A stretch of DNA of 64,000 nucleotides from Chloroflexota bacterium (GCA_013388685.1 JACAET010000024.1:83027-147026); one strand, 5' to 3'. Positions 16,348 through 24,358 are shown, counted from the first letter of the stretch. The notes: generated from the sequence alone by a model not told the origin. A program made the numbers and translations.

Positions 16348-17574
16348 ATGTCGCTAAACACCCAAGAAATCCGTAAAGATTTTCCCATCCTCCAGCGCGA
16401 AACGTCAGATGGCGTGCGGCTGGTGTATTTGGATTCCACCGCCACTTCCCAGAAGCCTCTGGCGGTCATCGAAGCGATGAACTCCTATTACCGCCGCTCG
16501 AACGCCAACATCCACCGCGGGGTGCACACCCTTGCCGAGGAAGCCACCGCCTTGTACGAGGAAGCGCGCGGGAAGATTGCCCGATTCATCAATGCCCCTT
16601 CCGCGCGGCAGGTCATCTATACCCGCAACACCACAGAAGCCATCAACCTCGTCGCCTACACCTGGGCGCGGGCAAATCTCAAAGCGGGAGACCTCGTCAT
16701 CCTGACCGAGATGGAACATCACTCGAACCTCGTCCCCTGGCAGATGCTTCAAGCCGAACGCTCCATCGAACTGGACTTCATCCCTGTGACCGAAGCCGGC
16801 TTGCTCGATTTGGACGCCTGCCGAACGCTTCTTGCGCGGACCCCGAAACTGGTTGCCTTTACCCACATGTCCAACGTCCTCGGCACCATCAACCCTGCCG
16901 CCGAGATCATCCGCTTGGCGCACGAAGCCGGTGCAGTGACGCTGGTGGACGCGGCGCAATCCGTCCCGCACCTCAACGTGGACGTGCAAGCCCTCGATGC
17001 CGACTTCCTTGCCTTCTCTGCGCACAAAATGTGCGGACCAACGGGCATCGGCGCTCTCTACGGCAAAGCCGAACTGCTCGAATCCATGCCCCCGTTCCTC
17101 GGCGGCGGCGACATGATCAAGGAAGTGAAACTGCGCTCCTTCCGTCCGAATTCGCTTCCGCACAAATTCGAAGCGGGGACTCCCGCCATTGCGGAGGCGG
17201 TCGGCTTTGGCGCGGCGGTGGACTACCTCACTTCGCTCGGCATGGATGCCATTGCCGCCCACGAACATACGATCACGGAATACGCGCTCGAACGGCTGGA
17301 GGAAATTCCGGGCGTGAAGGTGTTCGGTCCCCCCGCCCAGCATAAGGGTGGGGTTGCCGCGTTCACGCTCGATGGCATTCATCCGCACGACGTGGCGCAG
17401 ATCCTGGATAAGGACGGGATCGCCGTTCGCGCCGGTCATCACTGCGCCCAACCCCTGCACGAAAAGTTTGGCATCCCCGCCACCAGCCGCGCGTCGTTCT
17501 ACCTTTACAACACAAAGGAAGAGGTTGACCTGTTGGTGAACGGGATTTATAAAATCAAGAAACTGTTTGGGTAA
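16348..17574 (+). CDS. sufS: SufS, cysteine desulfurase
   Basis: A 408-aa PLP enzyme that removes sulfur from cysteine, forms alanine and passes persulfide to SufU. The PLP lysine is K227 in FSAHKMCGPTGIG and the catalytic cysteine is C366 in RAGHHCAQPLHEKFG; HHSNLVPWQ and DAAQSVPHL are also typical of the group II (SufS) desulfurases. The ATG follows a T run and has no visible Shine-Dalgarno, so its translation may depend on how transcripts pass the hairpin upstream. The next gene, sufU, supplies its sulfur acceptor. Complete and in frame. Confidence 0.96.
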   Translation: MSLNTQEIRKDFPILQRETSDGVRLVYLDSTATSQKPLAVIEAMNSYYRRSNANIHRGVHTLAEEATALYEEARGKIARFINAPSARQVIYTRNTTEAINLVAYTWARANLKAGDLVILTEMEHHSNLVPWQMLQAERSIELDFIPVTEAGLLDLDACRTLLARTPKLVAFTHMSNVLGTINPAAEIIRLAHEAGAVTLVDAAQSVPHLNVDVQALDADFLAFSAHKMCGPTGIGALYGKAELLESMPPFLGGGDMIKEVKLRSFRPNSLPHKFEAGTPAIAEAVGFGAAVDYLTSLGMDAIAAHEHTITEYALERLEEIPGVKVFGPPAQHKGGVAAFTLDGIHPHDVAQILDKDGIAVRAGHHCAQPLHEKFGIPATSRASFYLYNTKEEVDLLVNGIYKIKKLFG

Positions 17575-17578
17575 AACC

Positions 17579-17646
17579 GTGTCAGGAGTCCCGGTGTCAA
17601 GCATCACGTGCGTTTCGCCTGATATGTGACACCTGACACATGACAC
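17579..17646. repeat. Nested GTGTCA inverted repeats between sufS and sufU
   Basis: GTGTCAGG (17579-17586) pairs with CCTGACAC (17632-17639), and inside it GGTGTCA (17593-17599) pairs with TGACACC (17627-17633). Further TGACAC copies run to 17646. No T tract follows, so I read it as a repeat-type spacer rather than a terminator. Confidence 0.5.
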
Positions 17647-17656
17647 TGGAGAACTA

Positions 17657-18052
17657 ATGGACGACCTCTATCGAGAAGTCATCATCGAACACTACAAACA
17701 CCCCGGTTACCGCGGGCATCTTGATCCGCACGATATTCGCTTTGCAGACAACAATCCGTTGTGTGGCGATCACATCGAAGTCACCATGCAGGTCGGTGAA
17801 GACGGCGTTGTAAAAGACGCGCGTTTTGATGGTCACGGTTGCGCCATTTCGCAGGCTTCGGCAGACCTGTTGATCGAATCCATCATTGGCAAGCCACTCG
17901 AAGAAGTAAAACAACTTAACAAACAACACATTCTCGATCTGCTCGGCATTGACCTGGGACCTGTCCGTTTGAAATGTGCGCTGCTGTCACTCAAGGTGTT
18001 GAAGGCGGGGGTGTATGGTCTTGGCGAAGCGAGTGACGAGTTGGTGGAATAA
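17657..18052 (+). CDS. sufU: SufU, zinc-dependent sulfur acceptor for SufS
   Basis: A 131-aa IscU/SufU-family protein. The three conserved cysteines and the aspartate are present: C36 and D38 in NPLCGDHIEV, C62 in FDGHGCAISQASADLL and C107 in RLKCALLSLK. In SufU these residues bind zinc and accept the persulfide from SufS; the protein serves as a sulfur shuttle rather than as the main scaffold when SufBCD is present. It is a little shorter than Bacillus SufU. It follows sufS across a repeat-filled spacer. The ribosome site CTGGAG lies before the ATG. Confidence 0.95.
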   Translation: MDDLYREVIIEHYKHPGYRGHLDPHDIRFADNNPLCGDHIEVTMQVGEDGVVKDARFDGHGCAISQASADLLIESIIGKPLEEVKQLNKQHILDLLGIDLGPVRLKCALLSLKVLKAGVYGLGEASDELVE

Positions 18053-18055
18053 CTC

Positions 18056-18096
18056 GACGATGGATGGATAGACTGCATTGCCCGCAATCCATCGTC
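18056..18096. other. Hairpin between sufU and the Rieske gene
   Basis: A perfect 10-bp inverted repeat, GACGATGGAT (18056-18065) with ATCCATCGTC (18087-18096), and no T tract. It covers an in-frame ATG at 18064 and so argues for the later start of the Rieske gene at 18109. Confidence 0.5.
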
Positions 18097-18108
18097 AATG
18101 GTCAAAAT

Positions 18109-18456
18109 ATGTTCAACTACACCACATTGGATACATCGAAAATTGAATTTGCAGAAATAGCGCCTGCCAGCGAATTGCCCAACGGCGAGAGGCTTTTTCT
18201 TGAAATCGAAGGCAGGGCAATCGTGATCTTCAATATCGCCGGTCAGTTATTCGCCATTGGCGACGTCTGCACGCATGATGATGGTCCGCTTGGGGATGGG
18301 GACCTGGAGGAATACAACATCGTCTGCCCGCGCCATGGGGCGGAATTTGATGTGCGGACGGGGAAAGTCATGCAAATGCCCGCCGTGGTGGATATTCCCG
18401 CATACCCGGTGAAAGTGGAGGGGGGAATGATCAAGATTGGTCTACCCAGGGAATAA
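18109..18456 (+). CDS. Rieske-type [2Fe-2S] ferredoxin
   Basis: A 115-aa single-domain Rieske protein. The cluster ligands are in CTHDDGPLGDGDL and CPRHGAEFD, the C-x-H...C-x-x-H pattern that binds one [2Fe-2S] cluster by two cysteines and two histidines. Such small ferredoxins commonly sit in suf operons of the SufCBDSU type, where they are presumed to supply electrons or to be an early client. An earlier ATG at 18064 lies inside a hairpin and adds 15 residues unlike the family, so I prefer 18109, although its ribosome site is weak. It ends the suf operon and faces the convergent PIG-L gene with 24 bases between them. Confidence 0.9.
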   Translation: MFNYTTLDTSKIEFAEIAPASELPNGERLFLEIEGRAIVIFNIAGQLFAIGDVCTHDDGPLGDGDLEEYNIVCPRHGAEFDVRTGKVMQMPAVVDIPAYPVKVEGGMIKIGLPRE

Positions 18457-18480
18457 GAAAGGGGCGTATGGACTGCCTCT

Positions 18481-19116
18481 TTATGAGGACTCGAACATTC
18501 CCACAATTCTCAAAATATCGAACCCTTCCGCAAACGGACGCTCCGCCAGTGCGCCGTGTCTTACCATGATGGAACGTGTCAACTCGCTGTTGAAGTAGTA
18601 TCGGTTGCGGTAGGTTTCGTATTTGGAGAGGGCTTCGATTTTCTTGTTTACATCTTCTTCCGTGACTTCCGCCAGGAAGTGGGGAAAGAAGCCGTAGGAC
18701 GAGCGCACCACATCGAACCCCAGGACGGTGATTCCGCGAAACGCGCGCAAGGCTTCCTCCGTCATTGTGTTGTGATCCTGGTGGACGTCTTGCCGCGAAT
18801 GGGTGAAGATGAGGTCGGGCTGAAAGTCTTTGCGGAGTTTGAGGAAGTATTCCAAAATTTCCTGGCGGGAATGCGGGAAGACCCGCGTGGTGAAAGGACC
18901 CAGGATGATTTTTTCTCTGGGAACGCCCAGAACAGCCATGGCTTCGTAATGCTCGTGCTTGACATTCTTCAAATCGGGGTTTTTCTGGTTGTCCGAAAGC
19001 GTGACGCACAGCACGTCCGTCTGGTTGATGATGTGATGCAGCAAGGCGCCGCATCCCAACTCGATGTCGTCGGGATGCGCGCCGAGGAAGAGGACTCGTT
19101 TTCCGAAGAAGTTCAT
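18481..19116 (-). CDS. PIG-L (LmbE-like) family zinc-dependent deacetylase
   Basis: A 211-aa enzyme of the PIG-L/LmbE family, which removes acetyl groups from N-acetylglucosamine-type substrates by zinc catalysis (MshB, BshB and related). The metal site is visible as GAHPDDIELGCG near the N-terminus and HSRQDVHQDHNT further on. It begins 8 bases after the stop of the methyltransferase gene on the same strand, so the two form a small operon. A role in thiol, glycan or natural-product biosynthesis is possible; nothing nearby identifies the substrate. Complete and without odd features. Confidence 0.9.
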   Translation of the reverse strand: MNFFGKRVLFLGAHPDDIELGCGALLHHIINQTDVLCVTLSDNQKNPDLKNVKHEHYEAMAVLGVPREKIILGPFTTRVFPHSRQEILEYFLKLRKDFQPDLIFTHSRQDVHQDHNTMTEEALRAFRGITVLGFDVVRSSYGFFPHFLAEVTEEDVNKKIEALSKYETYRNRYYFNSELTRSIMVRHGALAERPFAEGFDILRIVGMFESS

Positions 19117-19124
19117 GTGACAAA

Positions 19125-19952
19125 TTACTTGGTTGCGAGAATGCCGCCCACGACTTTGGTCATGACCAGTTTGCCGTCGCGGTTGAACCAGCGTGTAGCC
19201 ACATCAGTGATTTTGCCGATCAGGGCTTCGTACTCTTCTTTGCCGTTGAACAGGGAGGTCCACAACTTGCGGTCCTCGCTCAAAGAGGCGCGGACGTACT
19301 CGATGAACGGTTCGACAGAGGGGAAGATGATGGGGTTTTCGAAGGTCAGCAATTCGGTTTTGGCAAAGATGCGCTCGATGGTCTGGTAAATTTCACCCTT
19401 GAAGCGGGAGGAACCCGGCATGGGCGGAATGGGTTTGCTCGTCGCTTCCTTGATGATGTCGTAGAACATCTGCTTGTTTTCGGGCAGGGGACCGGTTACG
19501 AAAAGCCGTCCGCCGGGTTTCCCCGAAACAGCATCGGGACTGCGAAGGACGCGGTGCGCCTCCCCAAACGTAAAGTCCAGGTTGGAGGCGTAGTAGATGG
19601 CAAAGGCGCTGGAGACCAGGTCGAAGGTGTTGTCGTCATAGGGGAAGCGCTGGTTGAAATCCATGAAGGCGAATTTGATGTTTGGGTCGCCTCGTTCGGC
19701 GAGTTTTTCGCGCGCCTTGCCCAGCAGTTCTTCCGAGAAATCGGTGCCGGTGATATCTGCCTGGCGGTTGGTGTAATCGCTGTAAAGGAAGCATTGCTTG
19801 CCCGCGCCGCAGCCAACATCCAGAATTTTCATGGCGGGGGTTGGTTTGAGAACTTCGGTGTTCCACTCGTCAATGTTGCGCGTGCCGTAGGTTTCGTGGA
19901 TGCGGATGCGCGTCAAAAGATCATTGCTGGTTTCCTGGTAATTAATTTCCAT
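19125..19952 (-). CDS. Class I SAM-dependent methyltransferase
   Basis: A 275-aa methyltransferase with the SAM-binding motif ILDVGCGAGKQCFLYS (motif I), an acidic strand-2 end at ITGTDFSEELL and a post-motif AFMDFNQRFPYDDNTFDLV. The C-terminal part contains a region with HRVLRSPDAV typical of methyltransferase family 11 or 25. The acceptor is unknown. Good ribosome site AAGGAGAGACC before the ATG. The gene has its own promoter with TATAAT at 19984-19979 (- strand), whose -35 lies inside an 11-bp palindrome. It precedes the PIG-L deacetylase and is probably part of the same pathway. Confidence 0.88.
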   Translation of the reverse strand: MEINYQETSNDLLTRIRIHETYGTRNIDEWNTEVLKPTPAMKILDVGCGAGKQCFLYSDYTNRQADITGTDFSEELLGKAREKLAERGDPNIKFAFMDFNQRFPYDDNTFDLVSSAFAIYYASNLDFTFGEAHRVLRSPDAVSGKPGGRLFVTGPLPENKQMFYDIIKEATSKPIPPMPGSSRFKGEIYQTIERIFAKTELLTFENPIIFPSVEPFIEYVRASLSEDRKLWTSLFNGKEEYEALIGKITDVATRWFNRDGKLVMTKVVGGILATK

Positions 19953-19978
19953 CGGTCTCTCCTTGTTGAAGTTGCATG

Positions 19979-20006
19979 ATTATACCAACGCTGCGCCAAA
20001 ATTCAA
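19979..20006 (-). promoter_or_regulatory. Promoter of the methyltransferase-deacetylase operon
   Basis: On the - strand, TTGAAT (20006-20001), a 16-base spacer and TATAAT (19984-19979). The -35 is embedded in the palindrome at 19995-20021. Confidence 0.65.
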
Positions 20007-20021
20007 GTTGTGAATTTTGGC
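19995..20021. promoter_or_regulatory. 11-bp palindrome, candidate operator
   Basis: GCCAAAATTCA (19995-20005), loop AGTTG, TGAATTTTGGC (20011-20021), perfect. It lies between the divergent methyltransferase and hisS genes and overlaps the -35 of the former. It could be an operator or simply a hairpin; the cognate regulator is unknown. Confidence 0.45.
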
Positions 20022-20082
20022 AGGCGATGCTGTGAATATGCTAAAATCAACGTCAATCTGAAAACGTTGAACCGAGGCTCTT

Positions 20083-21351
20083 ATGAAAAAAGTCATTGCG
20101 CCGGTAAAAGGCACGCGCGAGTTCTATCCCGAACAAATGGCGCTCCGCAATTTCATCTACGAAAAGGTGCGGAGCGCATCTGAAGCCTTTGGCTATCAGG
20201 AGTGGGACGCGCCTTTTATCGAATCCATCGAACTTTATGCGGCGAAATCGGGCGAGGAACTTGTCAAGAAGCAGTCGTTTACCTTCCAGGATCGCGGCGG
20301 CGATCTGGTGACGCTGCGCCCCGAACTGACCCCCAGCCTGGCGCGCATGGTTGCGGCGCGGCAGGGCGAATTGACCTTCCCGCTGCGGTGGTGGTCGTTC
20401 GGTCCTTTTTGGCGTTATGAACAGCCCCAAAAGGGGCGCACGCGCGAGTTTTTTCAATGGAATGTGGATATGCTGGGCGTCAACTCGCCGGAGGCGGATG
20501 CCGAACTGATTGCCGTCGGCGTTACCTTCCTGCGTTCGGTCGGACTCAGCCCGAAGCAGGCTCTGGTCTATGTCAACAACCGCCGCCTGATGGATTCCGA
20601 ATTCGACGCCCTCGGCATTGCTCCGGAGAAACGCCTCGATGTCTCTACTCTAGTTGACCGCCGCGCCAAAATGGAGCCTGCCAGCTGGGAGGCGTATGCC
20701 CTTGAACTTGGCATTACCTCATCCCAATTGGAGGGCTTGAAGGCGCTCCTCGGCAATTATGACCTGTGGAAGAAAAACGACGAACTCATTCGTCTGTTTG
20801 CCGCGCTGGAAGCGCTGGGGGTGAGAGAATACGTCACATTCGACCCGAACATCATGCGCGGGTTGTTGTATTACACCGGCACCGTCTTCGAGGCTTTCGA
20901 GACGAGCGGTTCCCTGCGGCGCGCCGTCTTTGGAGGCGGACGGTACGACAACCTGCTTGCCGATGTGGGCGGACAATCGCTCTCCGGTGTCGGTTTTGCG
21001 ATGGGGGATGTGGTCATTGGCATCATTTTGCAGGAACTGGGATTGGCGCCTGCCTTTGAGCCAAGCCCGGCGCAGGTGCTGGTGACGGTGTTCGATGAAA
21101 AACTCTGGCTGGAATCCTACAAATTGGGCGCCAAACTGCGAAATGCCGGGTTGAATGTCATGGTATTCCCGGAGCCTGTCAAATTGCCCAAGCAATTCAA
21201 GTTTGCAGACAAAATGAAAATGAAGGTGGTTGTTACTATCGGTCCTGAAGAAGCCGAAAAGGGAATGGCGGCGGTCAAAAACCTTTCAAACGGGGAGCAG
21301 GTCATTGTCCGGTGTGAAGCGGTGGCAGACATCATCCAAAATATCTTGTGA
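20083..21351 (+). CDS. hisS: Histidyl-tRNA synthetase
   Basis: A 422-aa class II aminoacyl-tRNA synthetase that charges tRNA-His. Class II motif 2 is seen as FGPFWRYEQPQKGRTREFFQ and the start of the catalytic domain as KGTREFYPEQ. The histidine-specific HisA motif reads RGLLYYTGTVFEAF (R259 kept, but leucine 262 where most enzymes have aspartate or alanine), followed by GGGRYDNLL. The C-terminal part (from about 330) is the anticodon-binding domain (VLVTVFDEKLWLESYKLG). A weak GAGG site precedes the ATG. The gene for tRNA-His begins only 24 bases after the stop codon, so enzyme and substrate RNA are probably co-transcribed up to one terminator. Confidence 0.95.
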   Translation: MKKVIAPVKGTREFYPEQMALRNFIYEKVRSASEAFGYQEWDAPFIESIELYAAKSGEELVKKQSFTFQDRGGDLVTLRPELTPSLARMVAARQGELTFPLRWWSFGPFWRYEQPQKGRTREFFQWNVDMLGVNSPEADAELIAVGVTFLRSVGLSPKQALVYVNNRRLMDSEFDALGIAPEKRLDVSTLVDRRAKMEPASWEAYALELGITSSQLEGLKALLGNYDLWKKNDELIRLFAALEALGVREYVTFDPNIMRGLLYYTGTVFEAFETSGSLRRAVFGGGRYDNLLADVGGQSLSGVGFAMGDVVIGIILQELGLAPAFEPSPAQVLVTVFDEKLWLESYKLGAKLRNAGLNVMVFPEPVKLPKQFKFADKMKMKVVVTIGPEEAEKGMAAVKNLSNGEQVIVRCEAVADIIQNIL

Positions 21352-21374
21352 TATAATCCTGCCCGTTCGATTGC

Positions 21375-21447
21375 GGAGCCTGTAGCTCAACGGCAGAGCG
21401 CCACACTGTGGATGTGGATGTTGTGGGTTCGAAACCCATCAGGCTCC
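21375..21447 (+). tRNA. tRNA-His (anticodon GTG)
   Basis: The cloverleaf folds fully: acceptor GAGCCTG (21376-21382) with CAGGCTC (21440-21446), D arm GCTC/GAGC, anticodon stem CCACA/TGTGG with loop CTGTGGA (anticodon GTG at 21408-21410), a 5-base variable region, and a T arm with loop TTCGAAA. The extra G at position -1 (21375) opposite C73 (21447) is the hallmark of tRNA-His. The CCA end is not fully encoded. Confidence 0.97.
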
Positions 21448-21451
21448 CAGG

Positions 21452-21482
21452 AGAGTCTCCCGTTTGCGGAGGCTCTTTTTTT
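21452..21482 (+). terminator. Terminator after hisS-tRNA-His
   Basis: Stem AGAGTCTCC/GGAGGCTCT (21452-21460 with 21468-21476, one G-T pair), loop CGTTTGC, followed by a run of T. Confidence 0.85.
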
Positions 21483-21547
21483 GTGGCTTGTCTGCGGAGT
21501 GCCAGTGACGTTCATGGGCTATACAATTTATGTATAGTCAATTGTTC

Positions 21548-21668
21548 ACAGGTCATCTCAAAAATGTCACCCTGAGCGCAGCGAAGGGTCTCTACGGCCC
21601 AAAACAAGAGACTCTTCGGTCACAACCACTGCTCCCTCAGAGTAACAAGATATTTTTGCGACAAGTTC
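21548..21668 (+). repeat. MITE-like repeat, copy A
   Basis: A roughly 120-bp element with imperfect terminal inverted repeats (left ACAGGTCATCTCAAAAATGT; right end reads, inverted, ACTTGTCGCAAAAATATCTT) and an inner palindromic part around CCCTGAGCGCAGCGAAGGGT. A near-identical copy lies inverted at 56132-56251, and a shorter relative at 41423-41493. No coding capacity. Confidence 0.75.
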
Positions 21669-21696
21669 TAGTAAAAAACTTTAAGAAAACCGTTGC

Positions 21697-21725
21697 TTGA
21701 CTATTCCCTTTGTTTGTGAAATAAT
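21697..21725 (+). promoter_or_regulatory. Promoter of the LacI-family regulator gene
   Basis: TTGACT (21697-21702), a 17-base spacer and AATAAT (21720-21725), immediately followed by the tandem operators. Confidence 0.65.
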
Positions 21726-21751
21726 GTAACCGGTTACTGTAACCGGTTACA
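21725..21751. promoter_or_regulatory. Tandem LacI-type operators
   Basis: Two identical perfect palindromes GTAACCGGTTAC at 21726-21737 and 21739-21750, one base apart, between the -10 box and the ATG at 21757. The central CG and symmetry are typical of LacI-family sites; they overlap the expected transcript start, so autorepression is likely. Confidence 0.8.
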
Positions 21752-21756
21752 TCCCT

Positions 21757-22791
21757 ATGAGAAGACGCTCTTCCTCAGTAACAATTCGTGATGTGGCAAA
21801 AAAAGCCGGGGTTTCTGTTGCCACTGTCAGTCGTTATTTGAATCGAAATGCGCCGGTTTCAATGGAAGTCTCTGAACGTCTGCAAAAGGTAATGACCGAG
21901 ATGAGGTACGTGCCTCACGCGGCGGCGCGGCACCTGGCAAGCCGAAAAACACGAGTGGTCGGTCTGCTTTTGAATAATTTGCATAATGACTTCTTTGTTC
22001 CCTTGTTGAATGGTGTCGAGGCGGTTGTACGTCAGAAGGGATACAACTTGATTATTGCGACCTACCACGCAAATATCCGAAACGAAACTCAACCGCCCAT
22101 CGGACCTCATAATACGGATGGAATGCTGGTGTTTTCGGATGGTCTTATGGATAACGACTTAATTGCTCTGAACTCATTGGGCTTTCCCATGGTTCTGGTG
22201 CATCGAACGCCTCCGGCTGACGCACCCATTCCGAGTGTCACCGTTGAAAATATCGAGATCACGAAACAATTGATCGAGCATTTAATCCGGGTCCACGGGA
22301 GGAGCCGGATTTTGTTCTTAAGGGGTCCTATTCATCAGGAGGACTCGGCGCGCAGAGAATTGGGGTACCGACGTGCTTTGGAGGAAAACGGAATTCCCTA
22401 CGATGAAGGTCTGGTGTTGAACGGAGAATTCGAGCGTAACGTATCTTATGCAGAATTGAATCGATTCATCGAAAACGGTGGGAAGGGGAAATTCGATGCT
22501 GTTTTCACCGGCGATGACGATGCCGCTATTGGGGTGTTGCGCTCCCTGCAGGCGCATGGAATTCGGGTGCCGGAGGAAGTTGCGGTGGTCGGGTTCGACG
22601 ACTTGGGGTTTGCTCCTTTCTTGAACCCTCCGCTGACTACCGTAAGGGCGCCCACCGAGGCGGTTGGACGGATTGCCACCGAAAAATTGTTTTCTTTGCT
22701 CGAGAACGATTTTTCGGATGGGGTGGTGATATTGCCTACAGAAATCGTGTACCGTCGTTCCTGTGGGTGTGCTCAGGCGACTTATTCATGA
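21757..22791 (+). CDS. LacI-family transcriptional regulator
   Basis: A 344-aa regulator. The N-terminal helix-turn-helix is classical (TIRDVAKKAGVSVATVSRYL), followed by the hinge region AAARHLASRKTRVVGLLL and a periplasmic-binding-protein-like effector domain with DGMLVF, VVGFDDLGFAPFLNPPLTTV and a C-terminal RRSCGC. Such proteins repress sugar operons and are released or activated by a sugar. It stands at the head of the rightward carbohydrate locus, directly ahead of the ABC importer, and its own promoter carries two perfect palindromic operators. The first residues (RRRSSS) are basic. I see no second copy of its operator upstream of the importer, so read-through from this promoter may drive the operon. 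Confidence 0.93.
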   Translation: MRRRSSSVTIRDVAKKAGVSVATVSRYLNRNAPVSMEVSERLQKVMTEMRYVPHAAARHLASRKTRVVGLLLNNLHNDFFVPLLNGVEAVVRQKGYNLIIATYHANIRNETQPPIGPHNTDGMLVFSDGLMDNDLIALNSLGFPMVLVHRTPPADAPIPSVTVENIEITKQLIEHLIRVHGRSRILFLRGPIHQEDSARRELGYRRALEENGIPYDEGLVLNGEFERNVSYAELNRFIENGGKGKFDAVFTGDDDAAIGVLRSLQAHGIRVPEEVAVVGFDDLGFAPFLNPPLTTVRAPTEAVGRIATEKLFSLLENDFSDGVVILPTEIVYRRSCGCAQATYS

Positions 22792-22878
22792 CAAAAGGAG
22801 GTGAGCGCTTTCGGAATATCTTAATTACATCCCGGACAGATTGTTGAATCCCAAATCTAGTATGAGGAGAAATTCACC

Positions 22879-24342
22879 ATGAAAAAACTATTGTATCTAC
22901 TTTCGTTGCTGGTCGTCGCCTCGATGATCCTTGCCGCCTGCGGTCCGGCAGAAACCGCTGAAACACAAGAACCCGCCGCTCCGCAGGAACCCGCCGCTCC
23001 ACAGGAACCTGCCGCTCCTGCCCCGTCTGGCGAAAAAGTTCAGATTCGCTGGTTCGTGGGACTTGGCACCGGCACCAACCCCGAACAGGTCGCGGCACAG
23101 GAAGAAGTCGTCGCTGATTTCAATGCCTCCCAGGATCGCATCGAACTCATACTCGAAATCGTACCGTACGATGCCGCTCGCGATACGCTGTCCACGCAGA
23201 TCGCCTCTGGCGCGGGTCCTGACATCGTTGGTCCCGTGGGCTGGGGCGGCTCGAACGACTTCTATGGTCAATGGCTCGATCTGGCGCCTTATATCGAGTC
23301 TTCCGGCTTCGACACTTCCATATTCGATCCCGCGTTGGTCAAGTTCTATCAGACCGAAGAGGGACAGGTCGGGCTGCCGTTTGCGGTGTTCCCCGGCGCG
23401 ATGTACTTTGTGCCTGCCATGTTCGACGAGGCCGGTTTGAACTATCCGCCTCAGGTGTATGGTGAGAAGTATAAGTTCCCCGACGGACGCGAAGCCGATT
23501 GGAACTGGGAGACCATCACCGAGGTTGCGAAGCTGTTGACCGTTGACGTAAACGGCAAAAATGCCACGGAAGAAGGCTTCGACCGCACCCAGATCGTTCA
23601 GGTCGGTTACAACGCACAGTGGCAGTCTATCCTCTCGGTTGGCACATTCTACGGCGGCGCCGCCAAGATCTACTCGGGTGATGCCAAGGGTTCCTACAAA
23701 TCCACCATCCCTGATAGTTGGAAGGAAGGCTGGAAGTGGTATTACGAAGGCATGTGGGGCGCTCAGCCCTTTATCCCGACCGGCCCCCTCGCCGGCACGC
23801 CTGAATTCGGCAACGGCAATGTCTTCAACTCCGGCAAGGCTGCCATGGGTCTGACCCAGACCTGGTACACCTGTTGTTTGGGCGAATTCAAGAACGCGGG
23901 ACTGGAATTCCAGCTTGGTATTCAACCGATCGGCGCTAACGGTAAGGTTGCGGGTCGTGTGGATGCGGATACCTTCCGCATTTTGAAGACCACCAAGCAT
24001 CCTGAAGAGGCGTTCGAAGTTCTTGCCTACCTCATCACCACCGGCGGCGATAAACTCCTGCCCGTCTATGGAGCCATGCCCGCCATTGCCGAGAAGACCG
24101 ACGCCTTCTTCGCCCAGAAATCTGCGGATTATCCATTCGTCACCGAAGCCAGCTGGAACGTGTTCATTCAGGGTCTCGCCTATCCCGATACCCCGAGTTC
24201 CGAACAGTACCAGCCGAACTCCATCAAGGCGAATGCCCGTTTTGCCACCTTCTTCGATCTGATGAACAACACCGAAGGACTCGACTTCGATGCCGAGTTC
24301 CAAAAACTGGTTGACGACCTCAACGTCATCTACAACGAGTAG
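22879..24342 (+). CDS. Sugar ABC transporter substrate-binding lipoprotein (family 1)
   Basis: A 487-aa extracellular solute-binding protein. The signal peptide ends in a lipobox, ILAACGP, so C21 is lipidated. A short linker with the repeated unit EPAAPQ follows, then the mature domain: IRWFVGLGTGTNPEQVAAQE, ASGAGPDIVGPVGWG and a C-terminal FDLMNNTEGLDFDAEF. These fit the CUT1 carbohydrate-binding proteins. Ribosome site GAGGAG. Two permease genes follow. No ATPase gene of the importer is present, as is common where one MsmK-like ATPase serves several importers. The specific sugar cannot be read from sequence; neighbouring enzymes suggest a beta-linked di- or oligosaccharide. Confidence 0.93.
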   Translation: MKKLLYLLSLLVVASMILAACGPAETAETQEPAAPQEPAAPQEPAAPAPSGEKVQIRWFVGLGTGTNPEQVAAQEEVVADFNASQDRIELILEIVPYDAARDTLSTQIASGAGPDIVGPVGWGGSNDFYGQWLDLAPYIESSGFDTSIFDPALVKFYQTEEGQVGLPFAVFPGAMYFVPAMFDEAGLNYPPQVYGEKYKFPDGREADWNWETITEVAKLLTVDVNGKNATEEGFDRTQIVQVGYNAQWQSILSVGTFYGGAAKIYSGDAKGSYKSTIPDSWKEGWKWYYEGMWGAQPFIPTGPLAGTPEFGNGNVFNSGKAAMGLTQTWYTCCLGEFKNAGLEFQLGIQPIGANGKVAGRVDADTFRILKTTKHPEEAFEVLAYLITTGGDKLLPVYGAMPAIAEKTDAFFAQKSADYPFVTEASWNVFIQGLAYPDTPSSEQYQPNSIKANARFATFFDLMNNTEGLDFDAEFQKLVDDLNVIYNE

Positions 24343-24358
24343 GCAAAACCGACATATA

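Noticed and set aside
22801..22814. Second LacI-type operator (GTGAGCGCTTTCGG) before the binding-protein gene
   Set aside because: Poor symmetry and unlike the GTAACCGGTTAC operators; not enough to call.
22981..23020. Short in-frame tandem repeat as a CRISPR-like or VNTR array
   Set aside because: It is only the EPAAPQ linker of a lipoprotein, three units without spacers.
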